A stretch of 64,000 nucleotides of DNA from Cedecea selenatireducens. Lineage in GTDB: Bacteria; Pseudomonadota; Gammaproteobacteria; Enterobacterales; Enterobacteriaceae. Shown piece by piece: positions 26,174 to 36,312 of this stretch; the first letter of the stretch is position 1; each line of letters begins with the position of its first letter. The stretch spans positions 62,001 through 126,000 of the forward strand of contig NZ_JBHIKW010000002.1 in the NCBI RefSeq assembly GCF_042138895.1, read 5' to 3'. A program made the translations under genes and the position numbers. Below the pieces are notes generated by a model that saw only the letters and a list, made by a program, of their open reading frames with translations, was not told the origin of the DNA and searched no databases.

Positions 26174-27631
26174 TTACATCAGCGGCTGCGCTAACTGCAC
26201 CAGGCTAATAAGCGGCTGCGGATAAACACCCAGCAGCAGCACCAGCAGGGCAGAAATCAGCACCACCACGCCGCCCGCGGTCAACGCCCAGTTAGATGGG
26301 GTATCACGGTTAAGCTGCTGAGGTGCGCTCAGGTACAGGCTCACGGTCACGCGCAGATAGTAGTAAAGGCCGATGGCGCTGCCCAGTACCACTGCACCGG
26401 TCAGCCACCACAGGTGGGCCTGAACGCCGACTGCGATGATGTAGAACTTACCGATGAAGCCCAGGGTCATTGGAATACCCGCCAGGGAAAGCATCATCAC
26501 GGTCATTACCGCAGAAAGCACCGGCTTGTGCCAGAACAGACCACGATAGGAGAACAGTGAGTCGGCATCCGGGCCACGGTACGGGCTGGACATCAGGCTA
26601 ACCACGCCGAACGCCCCCAGGCTGCTGAACAGGTAAGCGGCCAGATAAACCCCTACCGCTTCCATCGACATATTGCCGGTTTGCAGCGCAATCAGCGCCA
26701 CCAGCAGGTAACCGAGGTGTGCGATGGAAGAGTAGCCCAGCAGGCGCTTGATGTTGGACTGGTTCAGCGCCATCAGGTTACCGAAGAGGATGGAAGCGAA
26801 GGCGATAATACCCAGTACCACACGAACCGCTTCGCTGTTGCCCACCGGCGCGTAGAGGAACAGACGCATCACCACGCCAAAAATGGCGATTTTGCTGGCT
26901 GTCGCCAGGAAGGTGGAGACCGGGGCAGGAGCGCCCTGGTAAACGTCTGGGGTCCACAGGTGGAACGGCACCAGAGACAGCTTGAAGCCAAGACCGACAA
27001 TCATCAGGCCCAGACCCGCCAGCAGCAGAGGTTCGTGCAGCATGTTGTCCGCCAGGCTCTTACCGAGGCTAACAAACGACAGGCTACCGGACTCGGCGTA
27101 AACCAGCGCCATACCGAACAGCAGGAAGGACGATGCCGCCGCTGACAGAATGGTGTACTTGATGCTTGCTTCCAAAGAACGCTTCTGGCGGAAGGCATAG
27201 CCGACCAGGCCGAACAGCGGCAGAGAGATCAGCTCAATGCCGAGGAACAGCGCCGCGAGGTGGTTCGCGTTAGCCAGCAGGATGCCGCCGAGGGCAGCAA
27301 TCAGTACCAGCAGGTAGAACTCTTCGCGGTTGTCGGTGTAGCCTTGAAGCCACGGGTAAGCAAAGGTACAGGTCGCCAGGCTCGCCAGCAGCACCAGCCC
27401 GGTGTAGAGCATGGCGTAGCCGTCAACGCGCATCAGCGGGGTGACGTCCATCGCCCCTGCCTGACCGACAAACCACAGTGAAATCAGCGCGGCGTTAAGG
27501 CCGATAACCGACAGCGTAGCATTCAGAAAATGGTCGCGTCGCCACGCAATGGAGAGCATCACAACCACCACCGTCAATCCGACGATCAACAGCGGTAGCA
27601 GCGCGATCAAATGTTGAGGAGTTATTGTCAT
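26174..27631 (-). CDS. nuoN: NADH-quinone oxidoreductase subunit N
   Basis: A 485-residue antiporter-like membrane subunit of complex I (E. coli 485), with about 14 membrane helices. Proton-channel residues typical of the Mrp-like family are visible, including Glu in LGIELISLPLFGL (about residue 133) and Lys in GLGFKLSLVPFHLWTPDVYQ (about 217). Last gene of nuoA-N, 6 nt after nuoM, followed by the terminator. Confidence 0.98.
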   Translation of the reverse strand: MTITPQHLIALLPLLIVGLTVVVVMLSIAWRRDHFLNATLSVIGLNAALISLWFVGQAGAMDVTPLMRVDGYAMLYTGLVLLASLATCTFAYPWLQGYTDNREEFYLLVLIAALGGILLANANHLAALFLGIELISLPLFGLVGYAFRQKRSLEASIKYTILSAAASSFLLFGMALVYAESGSLSFVSLGKSLADNMLHEPLLLAGLGLMIVGLGFKLSLVPFHLWTPDVYQGAPAPVSTFLATASKIAIFGVVMRLFLYAPVGNSEAVRVVLGIIAFASILFGNLMALNQSNIKRLLGYSSIAHLGYLLVALIALQTGNMSMEAVGVYLAAYLFSSLGAFGVVSLMSSPYRGPDADSLFSYRGLFWHKPVLSAVMTVMMLSLAGIPMTLGFIGKFYIIAVGVQAHLWWLTGAVVLGSAIGLYYYLRVTVSLYLSAPQQLNRDTPSNWALTAGGVVVLISALLVLLLGVYPQPLISLVQLAQPLM

Positions 27632-27637
27632 GGCGAA

Positions 27638-29167
27638 TTACGGCCTTGTAGTAGAAAGTGAACTGGTAAACCACTGCTGAATATTGCTCATCGCAGAATG
27701 CGAAGTATCCAGAATCGGCTGCGGGAAGAAGCCCAGCAGGACTAACAGCACCACCAGCAACAGAATGATAAAGAACTCGCGCATGGACATGCCAGGCAGC
27801 TGTTTATCGCTGATTTCGCTCTTAGCTTTACCGAAGTAAGCGCGGTGCAACATCGCCAGGGAGTAAACGGAGGCGAAGACCAGACCGAAGGTTGAAATCA
27901 CGGTAATGACCGGCACAACGTGGAAGCTGCCGAACAGAATCATGAATTCACCAACGAAGTTACCGGTCCCCGGCATCCCGAGGGTGGCAACAGCGAAGAA
28001 CATCGACAGGCCCGGCAGCCATTTAATTTTGTTCCACAGACCGCCCATCATACGCATATCACGGGTGTGCAGACGCTCATAAAGCTGACCGCAGATGATG
28101 AACATACCCGCAGCAGACAGACCGTGGGCAATCATCTGAATCACCGCGCCCTGGTAAGCCAACTGGTTGCCGGTGTAGATAGCAATCAGCACGAAGCCCA
28201 TGTGGGAAACGGAGGTATAAGCAATCAGGCGTTTAATGTCGGTCTGAGCAAAGGCCATCCACGCGCCGTAGAAGATGCCGATGACGCCCAGCCACATGGC
28301 GATTGGCGCGAACTCTGCGGACGCTTCAGGGAACAGCGGCAGAGAGAAGCGCAGCAGGCCGTAGGCTGCGGTTTTCAGCAAGATCCCCGCCAGGTCAACG
28401 GAACCTGCCGTTGGTGCCTGAGAGTGTGCATCCGGCAGCCAGCCGTGAAGCGGAACCACCGGCATTTTCACCGCGAAGGCGATAAAGAAGCCCAGCATCA
28501 GCAGCCATTGTACGCCGTGGGACATCGGTGTTTTCAGCAGCAGCTCGTAGTTGAAGGTCCACACGCCGGTCGCGTTGTAGTGCACAAACACCAGGCCAAG
28601 GATAGCTATCAGCATCACCAGGCCGCTCGCCTGGGTATAGATGAAGAACTTGGTTGCGGCGGTAATACGCGTCTTCCCGTCGGAGGCTTTGTGGCCCCAC
28701 AGTGCAATCAGGAAGTACATCGGCACCAGCATCATTTCCCAGAAGAAGAAGAACAGGAACATGTCGATGGCAAGGAACACGCCGATAACGCCACCGAGGA
28801 TCCACATCAGGTTGAGGTGGAAGAAGCCCTGATATTTTTCGATTTCATTCCAGGAACAAAGTACCGCCAGCACGCCGAGCAGGCCGGTCAGCACTACCAT
28901 CAGCAGCGACAGACCGTCGAGCGCCAGGTGAATTTCAATGCCAAAACGTGGGATCCACGGCAGAACAAATTCTGACTGCCACTGCGGCAAACCCGCCGCC
29001 TGCGTCAGTGAGTAGCCACCCTGCAACCACAATTGCAGAGAGAGTGCCAGTGTCAGCCCCATGGTAATCAGCGCTATCCAGCGAGGCACTTTCACGCCGA
29101 AGCGTTCGGTCTGCCAGCAGAAGAAGCCGCCGATAAAGGGGATTAGTATTAGCCAGGGTAATAGCAT
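27638..29167 (-). CDS. nuoM: NADH-quinone oxidoreductase subunit M
   Basis: A 509-residue antiporter-like proton-pumping subunit (E. coli 509). The conserved Glu of TM5 is in FFFFWEMMLVPMYF (about residue 144) and the Lys in AFAVKMPVVPLHGWLPDAHSQ (about 234). It is separated from nuoL by a 120-nt gap carrying a palindromic repeat. Confidence 0.98.
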   Translation of the reverse strand: MLLPWLILIPFIGGFFCWQTERFGVKVPRWIALITMGLTLALSLQLWLQGGYSLTQAAGLPQWQSEFVLPWIPRFGIEIHLALDGLSLLMVVLTGLLGVLAVLCSWNEIEKYQGFFHLNLMWILGGVIGVFLAIDMFLFFFFWEMMLVPMYFLIALWGHKASDGKTRITAATKFFIYTQASGLVMLIAILGLVFVHYNATGVWTFNYELLLKTPMSHGVQWLLMLGFFIAFAVKMPVVPLHGWLPDAHSQAPTAGSVDLAGILLKTAAYGLLRFSLPLFPEASAEFAPIAMWLGVIGIFYGAWMAFAQTDIKRLIAYTSVSHMGFVLIAIYTGNQLAYQGAVIQMIAHGLSAAGMFIICGQLYERLHTRDMRMMGGLWNKIKWLPGLSMFFAVATLGMPGTGNFVGEFMILFGSFHVVPVITVISTFGLVFASVYSLAMLHRAYFGKAKSEISDKQLPGMSMREFFIILLLVVLLVLLGFFPQPILDTSHSAMSNIQQWFTSSLSTTRP

Positions 29168-29248
29168 GGCGTTTGAGTCCCTAAGTCAAAATAATTCTTA
29201 AACATCGCTCACTTCCCAGCGCCAGAGGAGGAATAAACCTCGCTCCGA

Positions 29249-29270
29249 CCCTCTCTCATCAGAGAGAGGG
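29249..29270. repeat. Palindromic repeat in the nuoL-nuoM gap
   Basis: The perfect 9-bp stem CCCTCTCTC and GAGAGAGGG has a 4-nt loop and lies in a 120-nt gap inside the nuo operon. It is related to the CCCTCTCCC repeats at 4474, 36335 and 45758. No T-run is present on the minus strand, so termination is unlikely; it may protect the upstream message. Confidence 0.7.
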
Positions 29271-29287
29271 GGATGGAAGAAATCCTG

Positions 29288-31129
29288 TTAACGCAGAACC
29301 AGCAGCAGGCCGAGTACCACAACGGCCCCGATGCTCATTGACGCAACATACCAGCGCAGGTAACCATTCTCGCTCACCAGCAGGCCGCGGCTAGCAAAGC
29401 GGGAAAGAATGGCTGGAATGTTCATCAGCGCATTCAGCGGGTCACGACGCAGCAGCCACGCAATGCCGAGGAACGGCTTGACGAAAATCATGTCGTACAG
29501 CCAGTCGAAGCCCCAGGCATTGAACCACCAGGTACCGAAGAAACGCCCCGGTGCGCTGTTCGCAAGCGACGTCACCAGAGTACGTTTGCCCAGCCACAGG
29601 AAGGCGGCAATCAGGATACCGGCAATGGCGACGACGCCGGAGATGATCTCCAGGGTCAGCACGCTGCCGTGCGCAAGTTCAGTGGTTTCCGGCAGGACGC
29701 CGCGCAGCGGTGGCACAATCATGGCGCCAACGAAGGTGGACAGTACCAGCAGAACAACCAGCGGCAGGTGGTGGGTAATCCCCTTCCCTGCGTGAGCGTG
29801 AATTTTTTCTTCGCCGTGGAACGTGATGAAAATCATGCGGAAGGTGTACAGCGAGGTCATGAACGCCCCGACCAGGCCCGCAACCATCAGGTTGATGTGG
29901 CCGTTCGCCATTGCACCGGCAAGAATCTCATCTTTACTGAAGAAGCCTGCGGTAATCAGCGGCAGAGCGGACAGCGCCGCGCCCCCGACCAGGAAGCAGA
30001 CATACACCAGCGGAATGGACTTACGCAGGCCACCCATCTTGAAGATGTTTTGCTCGTGGTGGCACGCCAGAATCACCGAGCCGGATGACAGGAACAGCAG
30101 CGCTTTAAAGAACGCGTGGGTCATCAGGTGGAAGATTGCCGCATCCCAGGCCTGCACGCCCAGCGCCAGGAACATGTAGCCAATCTGGCTCATGGTGGAG
30201 TAAGCGAGTACGCGTTTGATGTCGGTCTGTACCAGCGCAGCAAAGCCTGCCAGCACCAGCGTAACGGCACCAACGATACCCACCAGATGCAGTATTTCCG
30301 GGGTCATCAGGAACAGGCCGTGGGTACGGGCAATCAGATAGACGCCCGCGGTTACCATGGTCGCCGCGTGAATCAGCGCAGAAACAGGGGTTGGACCCGC
30401 CATCGCATCCGCCAGCCATGTTTGCAGCGGAAGCTGTGCAGATTTACCGACCGCACCGCCCAGCAGCATCAGGGTTGCCCAGGTCAGCATCTGGTTACCA
30501 GCAGCAAAGTGCTGCGGCGCCAGCTCAACCATTTCGCGGAAGTTCAGCGTACCCAGCTCGTTGTAGAGAATGAACAGGCCAAAGGCCAGGAACACGTCCC
30601 CCACGCGGGTAACCACGAAAGCTTTCATAGCCGCCGCGTTGTTCTTCGGATCGGTGTAGTAGAAACCGATCAGCAGGTAAGAACAGAGGCCCACGCCTTC
30701 CCAGCCGAGATACATCAGCAGCAGGTTATCGGCGAGAACCAGAACCACCATGCTGGCGATGAACAGGTTGGTGTAGGCGAAGAAGCGGGAATAACCCTCT
30801 TCGCCGCGCATGTACCAGGAAGCGAACATGTGGATCAGGAAGCCGACGCCAGTAACCACGGAAAGCATGGTCAGGGACAGGCCGTCCAGCACCAGGTTGA
30901 AGCCGATGTTAAAGTCACCGACCGCCATCCAGGTCCACAGCGGCTGAGTAAACGCCTGCTGCCCGTTGTTAAAGAAATCAACCCCGGCAATAGCGGTGAC
31001 AACCGCCGCCAGACCTACTGAGCCCATCCCGATGGTTGCGGACAGGTTTTCTGACCAGCGGCCGCGGGAGAATGCCAACAGTAAAAAGCCAATCAATGGC
31101 AGAACAATGGTTAACCAGAGAAGGTTCAT
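29288..31129 (-). CDS. nuoL: NADH-quinone oxidoreductase subunit L
   Basis: A 613-residue distal proton-pumping subunit (E. coli 613). The conserved Glu is in YLGWEGVGLCSYLLIGFYY (about residue 144) and a Lys in GAVGKSAQLPLQTWLADAM (about 229), followed by PTPVSALIHAATMVTAG. The C-terminal extension (about 500-613) forms the long lateral helix that clamps the membrane arm. Overlaps nuoK by 4 nt. Confidence 0.98.
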   Translation of the reverse strand: MNLLWLTIVLPLIGFLLLAFSRGRWSENLSATIGMGSVGLAAVVTAIAGVDFFNNGQQAFTQPLWTWMAVGDFNIGFNLVLDGLSLTMLSVVTGVGFLIHMFASWYMRGEEGYSRFFAYTNLFIASMVVLVLADNLLLMYLGWEGVGLCSYLLIGFYYTDPKNNAAAMKAFVVTRVGDVFLAFGLFILYNELGTLNFREMVELAPQHFAAGNQMLTWATLMLLGGAVGKSAQLPLQTWLADAMAGPTPVSALIHAATMVTAGVYLIARTHGLFLMTPEILHLVGIVGAVTLVLAGFAALVQTDIKRVLAYSTMSQIGYMFLALGVQAWDAAIFHLMTHAFFKALLFLSSGSVILACHHEQNIFKMGGLRKSIPLVYVCFLVGGAALSALPLITAGFFSKDEILAGAMANGHINLMVAGLVGAFMTSLYTFRMIFITFHGEEKIHAHAGKGITHHLPLVVLLVLSTFVGAMIVPPLRGVLPETTELAHGSVLTLEIISGVVAIAGILIAAFLWLGKRTLVTSLANSAPGRFFGTWWFNAWGFDWLYDMIFVKPFLGIAWLLRRDPLNALMNIPAILSRFASRGLLVSENGYLRWYVASMSIGAVVVLGLLLVLR

Positions 31130-31428
31130 CCACGCATCTCACTTACTGAATCGATATTCAGATTCTGGCGACGACGATGGAGCTGCAGTAACAGCGCGAG
31201 GCCAATACTGGCTTCGGCAGCAGCTAAGCTAATCGCGAGTATATACATCACCTGACCGTCAGCCTGGCCCCAGTAGCTGCCGGCAACCACGAAGGCCAGC
31301 GCGGCGGCGTTAATCATCACTTCCAGGCTGATCAGCATGAACAGCAGGTTGCGGCGGATGACCAGACCGGTCAGTCCCAGCACGAACAAAATGGCGGCGA
31401 GGATCAGTCCATGTTGCAGCGGGATCAT
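31126..31428 (-). CDS. nuoK: NADH-quinone oxidoreductase subunit K
   Basis: A 100-residue, three-helix subunit of the membrane arm (E. coli 100). The two membrane-embedded glutamates needed for proton transfer are visible, in ISLEVMINAAAL (Glu36) and LAAAEASIGLALL (Glu72). It overlaps both nuoJ and nuoL by 4 nt (ATGA-type junctions). Confidence 0.98.
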   Translation of the reverse strand: MIPLQHGLILAAILFVLGLTGLVIRRNLLFMLISLEVMINAAALAFVVAGSYWGQADGQVMYILAISLAAAEASIGLALLLQLHRRRQNLNIDSVSEMRG

Positions 31429-31982
31429 ACGTTCTCCTCCGTTTTTCTTCTCACGGCCATATCAGCAGGGCGATTGCTCAGCACCTCGCCGACACGGTCT
31501 TCACGACCCAGGTGGAACGCAACGACCAGGCCCGCCAGCAGCAGCATGGAGGCCAGCTCCACCGCCAGAACATAAGGCCCGAACAGCGCGATACCGACCT
31601 GCTTCGCATCGATGGAAGTACCATCAATACCCTGGTCGTTAACGGTGCGGATTGCGTAAATCAGAACCACCAACAGGATTGCAGACAGGATACCAGGCCC
31701 GATCCACAGCTGCGGCTTCAGCCATTCGCGCTCCTGCTGCTGAACCGCGTTACCGAGGTTAAGCATCATCACCACGAAGACGAACAGCACCATGATAGCC
31801 CCGGCGTAGACGATTATCTCCAGCGCACCGGCGAAGTAAGCCCCCAGGGAGAAAAACACCCCTGAGATCGCCAGCAGCGAGATGATCAGGTACAGCAGCG
31901 CATGCACCGGATTGGTGTGAGTAATCGTCCGAAGGGTCGTCAGGACGGCCACAATGGCGCAGATATAAAAAGCGAATTCCAT
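31425..31982 (-). CDS. nuoJ: NADH-quinone oxidoreductase subunit J
   Basis: A 185-residue membrane subunit (E. coli 184) with five predicted helices. Helix 3 carries the conserved Tyr/Gly/Ala pattern AGALEIIVYAGAIMVLFVFVV-type (residues about 50-70), which undergoes the pi-bulge change during coupling. The start is 10 nt after nuoI and the end overlaps nuoK by 4 nt. Confidence 0.97.
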   Translation of the reverse strand: MEFAFYICAIVAVLTTLRTITHTNPVHALLYLIISLLAISGVFFSLGAYFAGALEIIVYAGAIMVLFVFVVMMLNLGNAVQQQEREWLKPQLWIGPGILSAILLVVLIYAIRTVNDQGIDGTSIDAKQVGIALFGPYVLAVELASMLLLAGLVVAFHLGREDRVGEVLSNRPADMAVRRKTEENV

Positions 31983-31992
31983 TCCTGACTCC

Positions 31993-32535
31993 TTAAGGTA
32001 ACAGGCCTTTGACGTCGATAGGCTTGGCTTCGTTTTCCGCTTCGCCCTTATCTTTGCCGTCGATTGCCATACCTGCCATCCGGTAGAAGTTATATTCCGG
32101 GTATTTGCCCGGACCGGAAATCAGCAGATCCTCTTTCTCGTACACCAGATCCTGGCGCTTGTACTCACCCAGCTCGAAGTCCGGGGTAAGCTGAATCGCG
32201 GTGGTCGGGCAGGCTTCTTCACACAGGCCGCAGAAGATGCAGCGAGAGAAGTTGATACGGAAGAACTCCGGATACCAACGACCGTCTTGCATCTCGGCTT
32301 TCTGCAGGGAAATACAGCCTACCGGGCAGGCTACCGCACACAGGTTACAGGCTACGCAGCGCTCTTCACCGTCCGGGTCGCGCGTCAGCACGATACGGCC
32401 ACGGTAGCGCGGCGGCAGATACACTGGTTCTTCCGGATACATGCGGGTTTCGCGCTTGGCGAAAGCGTGCATGCCGATCATCCAGATACTGCGTACCTGG
32501 GTGCCGAAACCAACCACTAACTCTTTCAATGTCAT
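31993..32535 (-). CDS. nuoI: NADH-quinone oxidoreductase subunit I
   Basis: A 180-residue peripheral-arm subunit (E. coli 180) holding iron-sulfur clusters N6a and N6b. Two ferredoxin motifs are seen: CVACNLCAVACPVGC (about residues 60-74) and CIFCGLCEEACP (about 99-110). An amphipathic N-terminal helix (MTLKELVVGFGTQVRS) lies on the membrane. The start at 32535 matches the family; an in-frame ATG at 32616 lies inside nuoH and is not conserved. Confidence 0.97.
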   Translation of the reverse strand: MTLKELVVGFGTQVRSIWMIGMHAFAKRETRMYPEEPVYLPPRYRGRIVLTRDPDGEERCVACNLCAVACPVGCISLQKAEMQDGRWYPEFFRINFSRCIFCGLCEEACPTTAIQLTPDFELGEYKRQDLVYEKEDLLISGPGKYPEYNFYRMAGMAIDGKDKGEAENEAKPIDVKGLLP

Positions 32536-32549
32536 GGTTTTTTCACCCC

Positions 32550-33527
32550 TTATGGTGCCTGGTAAAGAATGACCGCGGCGGTCACCAGCAAGTTGATAAG
32601 CGTCAGCGGGAGGCAAACTTTCCAGCCGAAGGACATCACCTGGTCATAACGCGGACGAGGCAGTGCGGCGCGAATCAAAATGAACATCATCATGAAGAAC
32701 GCGGTTTTCAGCGCGAACCAGATGAACGGCGGTAACCACGGGCCATGCCAGCCACCAAAGAACAGCGTCACGATCAGCGCAGACACGGTGACGATGCCGA
32801 TGTATTCCCCGACGAAGAACAGACCGAACTTCATACCGGAATATTCGATGTGATAACCATCGGCCAGTTCCTGCTCGGCTTCCGGTTGGTCAAACGGGTG
32901 ACGGTGGCAAACCGCAACGCCGGCAATCGCGAAGGTCACGAAGCCGAAGAACTGCGGGATAACGTTCCACAGATTGGCCTGGTTGTTGACGATGTCGGCC
33001 ATATTAAAGGAACCGGCCTGCGCCACCACGCCCATCAGGGAAAGCCCCAGGAACACTTCATAGCTCAGGGTCTGCGCGGAAGCACGCATCGCACCAAGCA
33101 GGGAGTATTTGTTGTTACTGGACCAGCCGGCGAACAGCACGGCGTAAACCGCCAGGCCCGCCAGCATCAGGAAGAACAGGATCCCGATGTTCAGATCCGC
33201 AACCACCCAGCTTGGGCTGACCGGCACAATGGCAAAGGCCAGCAGCAGCGAGGTGAACGCGATCATTGGCGCAAGAGTAAATATCACGCGGTCAGAGAAC
33301 TTAGGGATCCAGTCCTCTTTAAAGAACATCTTGATCATGTCCGCAACCAGCTGGAGTGAACCACCCCAGCCTACGCGGTTCGGTCCATAGCGGTTCTGGA
33401 ACAGACCGAGCAGACGGCGTTCGCCGAAGCTCATGAATGCCCCACAGGTCACCACGACCAGCAGAATGACAACCGCTTTGAGGATGCTCAGCAGAATGTC
33501 GATAACTTCCGGTGTCAGCCAGCTCAT
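32550..33527 (-). CDS. nuoH: NADH-quinone oxidoreductase subunit H
   Basis: A 325-residue membrane subunit (E. coli 325) that with NuoB and NuoD forms the quinone-binding cavity. Conserved FGERRLLGLFQNRYGPNRVGWGG-type segment at about 35-58, the acidic loop PFDQPEAEQELADGYHIEYSG (about 208-228, quoted from the loop connecting to the E-channel) and GEYIG are visible. It overlaps nuoG by 4 nt. Confidence 0.98.
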   Translation of the reverse strand: MSWLTPEVIDILLSILKAVVILLVVVTCGAFMSFGERRLLGLFQNRYGPNRVGWGGSLQLVADMIKMFFKEDWIPKFSDRVIFTLAPMIAFTSLLLAFAIVPVSPSWVVADLNIGILFFLMLAGLAVYAVLFAGWSSNNKYSLLGAMRASAQTLSYEVFLGLSLMGVVAQAGSFNMADIVNNQANLWNVIPQFFGFVTFAIAGVAVCHRHPFDQPEAEQELADGYHIEYSGMKFGLFFVGEYIGIVTVSALIVTLFFGGWHGPWLPPFIWFALKTAFFMMMFILIRAALPRPRYDQVMSFGWKVCLPLTLINLLVTAAVILYQAP

Positions 33528-36247
33528 TGCGCAGCCTCCTGCAGATTTTCAAGACGAGCACCGGCAAGCACTGGCGCAATCCCCGGCATCCCCATCGGCA
33601 GACCTACCTGCCCTGCAACCAAACCTTCGGACAGCTGCAGCGGCAGACTCAGCGTCTGGCCTTCGTAGCTGAAGGAGATCAGGCTCCCGGCGTTAACGCC
33701 AAGCTTCGCGGCATCGGCCGGGTTCAGCTTGATGTATGGCTCAACCATACGCTTCTGGAACACCGGAGAACGCTGGGACATCTCGTCGCTACCAAACAGG
33801 TGGTAGTACGGTGCGATGCGCCATTTGCCCTCTTCCGCGTGGAAGGTATCCGGCACGGAAGTGAAGTAATCCAGACCCGTTTCAGAGGCTTCAATCAGGC
33901 GTACGCCCGGATCGCCGTGACGCAGATGGCCGCCCACTTCAGCCTGGAATTTGTTCCATGCCTGCGGGGAGTTCCAGCCTGGAGCCCAGGCAAACGGAAT
34001 CTGCTGACGGTCGGCCAGCGGGCTGTTGTTCCCTTCCATAGAGAAGGCGAACATCGTGTCTTTATCCTGTGGCTGACGCGGTTCATGCACGCTGATGTTG
34101 GCGCGCATGGCGGTACGTCCGCTCGAACGGATAGGAGAACGAGACAGCTTCTGGCCTTTGATACGGAAGGAAGCATCAGGCGCGGCTTCTTTGATACCGG
34201 CCATCTGAGGCAATGCCTTCACGCAGGCGTCGATCACGTGGTCTAGCTGCGTCCAGTCAACGTCGCGGCTCTGCACGGTGCTGTGCAGCGAGTGCAGCCA
34301 GCGCCAGCTTTCGAACATCGTTACGCTGGTGTCGTAGTAAGCCGGGTCATAAACCTGGAAGAAGCGCTGGGCGCGACCTTCGTTGTTAATGACCGTACCG
34401 TCGCTTTCCGCGAAGCTCGCCGCGGACAGGACCAGATGGGCTTTGTCCATGATGTCCGTACGCTGATGGTCGATAACCATCACCAGAGGAGCTTTGCTCA
34501 GCGCAGCATCTACGCGGGCGGCTGAAGCATGGCGATGCAGATCGTTTTCCAGCACCACTACCGCATCGGCAGCACCGCTTTCCAGCTCGCTCAGGGCTTC
34601 TTCCAGAGAACCGCCGCCAATCATGCCGAGGCCAACGCTGTTAACCGCACGGGCAATCATGGTTACGCCGACATCCGCACCGCGGCCTTTCAGCGCTTTA
34701 GCCACGTTGGCCGCAGCCTGAATTACCGCTTCGCTACCGGCGTTAGTCCCGGAAACAATCAGCGGCTTCTTCGCGCCGGCCAGGGCTTGAACGATGACGT
34801 CGACTTTATTCTTCAGGTCGCGGTCCAGCTCAACGGCCGGAGAGTTGCTGTCCAGCGCATTGGCAATCGCAAAACCAAGACGAGCCTGATCTTCAACCGG
34901 CGCGCGGTAAGTCCATGCGGCGATATCATCCAGGCGGGTGCTGTCCACGTTGGTGACAAACAGCGGGTGCTTAGCGTTCTGACCGATGTTCAGGATTGCG
35001 GCTATCTGCCAGTCAGCAACTTTCTGTGCCGCCGCCATTTCACGCGCCTTCCCTTTTACCGCCTGGCGAATGGCCAGTGCAGCACGAGCGCCGGTCTGGG
35101 TAACATCTTCGCCCAGAATCAGCACCGCATCATAAGATTCGATTTCACGCAGAGCAGGAGTATGAACGCCGCTTTCACGCAGCACTTTCAGCATCAGCTG
35201 CAGGCGAGCCTGCTCACCGGCCGCAATGCCCGTGTAGAAGTTGTCGGCCCCAACCAGCTCACGCAGAGCGAAGTTGCTTTCCACGCTCGCACGCGGAGAA
35301 CCGATGCCGATCACTTTCTTCGACTGACGCAGGATATCCGCAGCGCCCTGCATCGCCTGCTCGGCGTTCAGGGTAATGAGGTCATCGCCACGGCGCTGAA
35401 TAGGGTGACGCGGACGGTCCTTCAGGTTGACGTAACCGTAACCGAAGCGGCCGCGGTCACACAGGAAGTAGTGGTTCACGGTGCCGTTGTAGCGGTTTTC
35501 GATACGACGCAGCTCACCGTAACGTTCACCCGGGCTGGTGTTACAGCCCAGCGAGCACTGCTGACAGATGCTCGGTGCGAACTGCATATCCCATTTACGG
35601 TTGTAGCGCTCGGAGTGCGTTTTGTCGGTGAATACACCGGTCGGGCAAATTTCTACCAGGTTACCGGAGAACTCGCTTTCCAGCGTGCCGTCTTCCGGGC
35701 GACCGAAGTAGACGTTGTCGTGCGCGCCGTAAACGCCCAGATCTTTACCGTCAGCGTAGTCTTTGTAGTAACGCACGCAGCGGTAACAGGCGATACAGCG
35801 GTTCATTTCGTGAGAGATGAACGGACCGAGATCCTGGTTGCGGTGAGTACGCTTGGTAAAGCGATAGCGACGGAAGCTATGACCGGTCATGACGGTCATA
35901 TCCTGCAGGTGGCAGTTACCGCCCTCTTCACAGACCGGACAGTCGTGCGGGTGGTTAGTCATCAACCACTCCACAACGCTTTCACGGAACTGTTTCGCTT
36001 CGCCATCATCAATAGAGATGAAGGTCCCGTCGGAGGCCGGTGTCATACAGGACATCACCAGGCGCCCACGGGTGTCTTCCGCGTTCTGATATTGCTTCAC
36101 CGCACACTGGCGGCAAGCACCGACGCTGCCCAGCGCCGGATGCCAGCAAAAATAAGGAATATCAAGACCGAGGGAGAGACAAGCTTCTAGCAAGTTGTCT
36201 GCCCCATTGACCTCGTATTCTTTGCCGTCTACATGAATCGTAGCCAT
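33524..36247 (-). CDS. nuoG: NADH-quinone oxidoreductase subunit G
   Basis: A 907-residue iron-sulfur subunit (E. coli 908). From the N-terminus: the 2Fe-2S ferredoxin domain (CWHPALGSVGACRQC, N1b); the HDCPVCEEGGNC motif with a His ligand (N5); two 4Fe-4S motifs including CIACYRC; and the additional CQQCSLGC motif near residue 230 (N7, present in E. coli-type enzymes). A molybdopterin-oxidoreductase-like region without the cofactor follows (about 300-900). The ATG at 36247 is preferred because GGAAG lies 10 nt upstream and it gives MATIHVDG; the in-frame ATG at 36256 has GGAAG only 1 nt away. Confidence 0.97.
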   Translation of the reverse strand: MATIHVDGKEYEVNGADNLLEACLSLGLDIPYFCWHPALGSVGACRQCAVKQYQNAEDTRGRLVMSCMTPASDGTFISIDDGEAKQFRESVVEWLMTNHPHDCPVCEEGGNCHLQDMTVMTGHSFRRYRFTKRTHRNQDLGPFISHEMNRCIACYRCVRYYKDYADGKDLGVYGAHDNVYFGRPEDGTLESEFSGNLVEICPTGVFTDKTHSERYNRKWDMQFAPSICQQCSLGCNTSPGERYGELRRIENRYNGTVNHYFLCDRGRFGYGYVNLKDRPRHPIQRRGDDLITLNAEQAMQGAADILRQSKKVIGIGSPRASVESNFALRELVGADNFYTGIAAGEQARLQLMLKVLRESGVHTPALREIESYDAVLILGEDVTQTGARAALAIRQAVKGKAREMAAAQKVADWQIAAILNIGQNAKHPLFVTNVDSTRLDDIAAWTYRAPVEDQARLGFAIANALDSNSPAVELDRDLKNKVDVIVQALAGAKKPLIVSGTNAGSEAVIQAAANVAKALKGRGADVGVTMIARAVNSVGLGMIGGGSLEEALSELESGAADAVVVLENDLHRHASAARVDAALSKAPLVMVIDHQRTDIMDKAHLVLSAASFAESDGTVINNEGRAQRFFQVYDPAYYDTSVTMFESWRWLHSLHSTVQSRDVDWTQLDHVIDACVKALPQMAGIKEAAPDASFRIKGQKLSRSPIRSSGRTAMRANISVHEPRQPQDKDTMFAFSMEGNNSPLADRQQIPFAWAPGWNSPQAWNKFQAEVGGHLRHGDPGVRLIEASETGLDYFTSVPDTFHAEEGKWRIAPYYHLFGSDEMSQRSPVFQKRMVEPYIKLNPADAAKLGVNAGSLISFSYEGQTLSLPLQLSEGLVAGQVGLPMGMPGIAPVLAGARLENLQEAAQ

Positions 36248-36312
36248 AGTCAGCATGCTTCCAGTTGGCCTGAATAACTTCAGGCGTTAATCAAAAATTC
36301 TTGTGCAATGCA

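Noticed and set aside
34529..36190. A 553-codon open frame antisense to nuoG (and similar ones opposite nuoCD, nuoL, nuoM, nrdA and nrdB)
   Set aside because: Explained by codon bias of the sense genes; the translated sequences are His/Gln/Arg-rich without known motifs.
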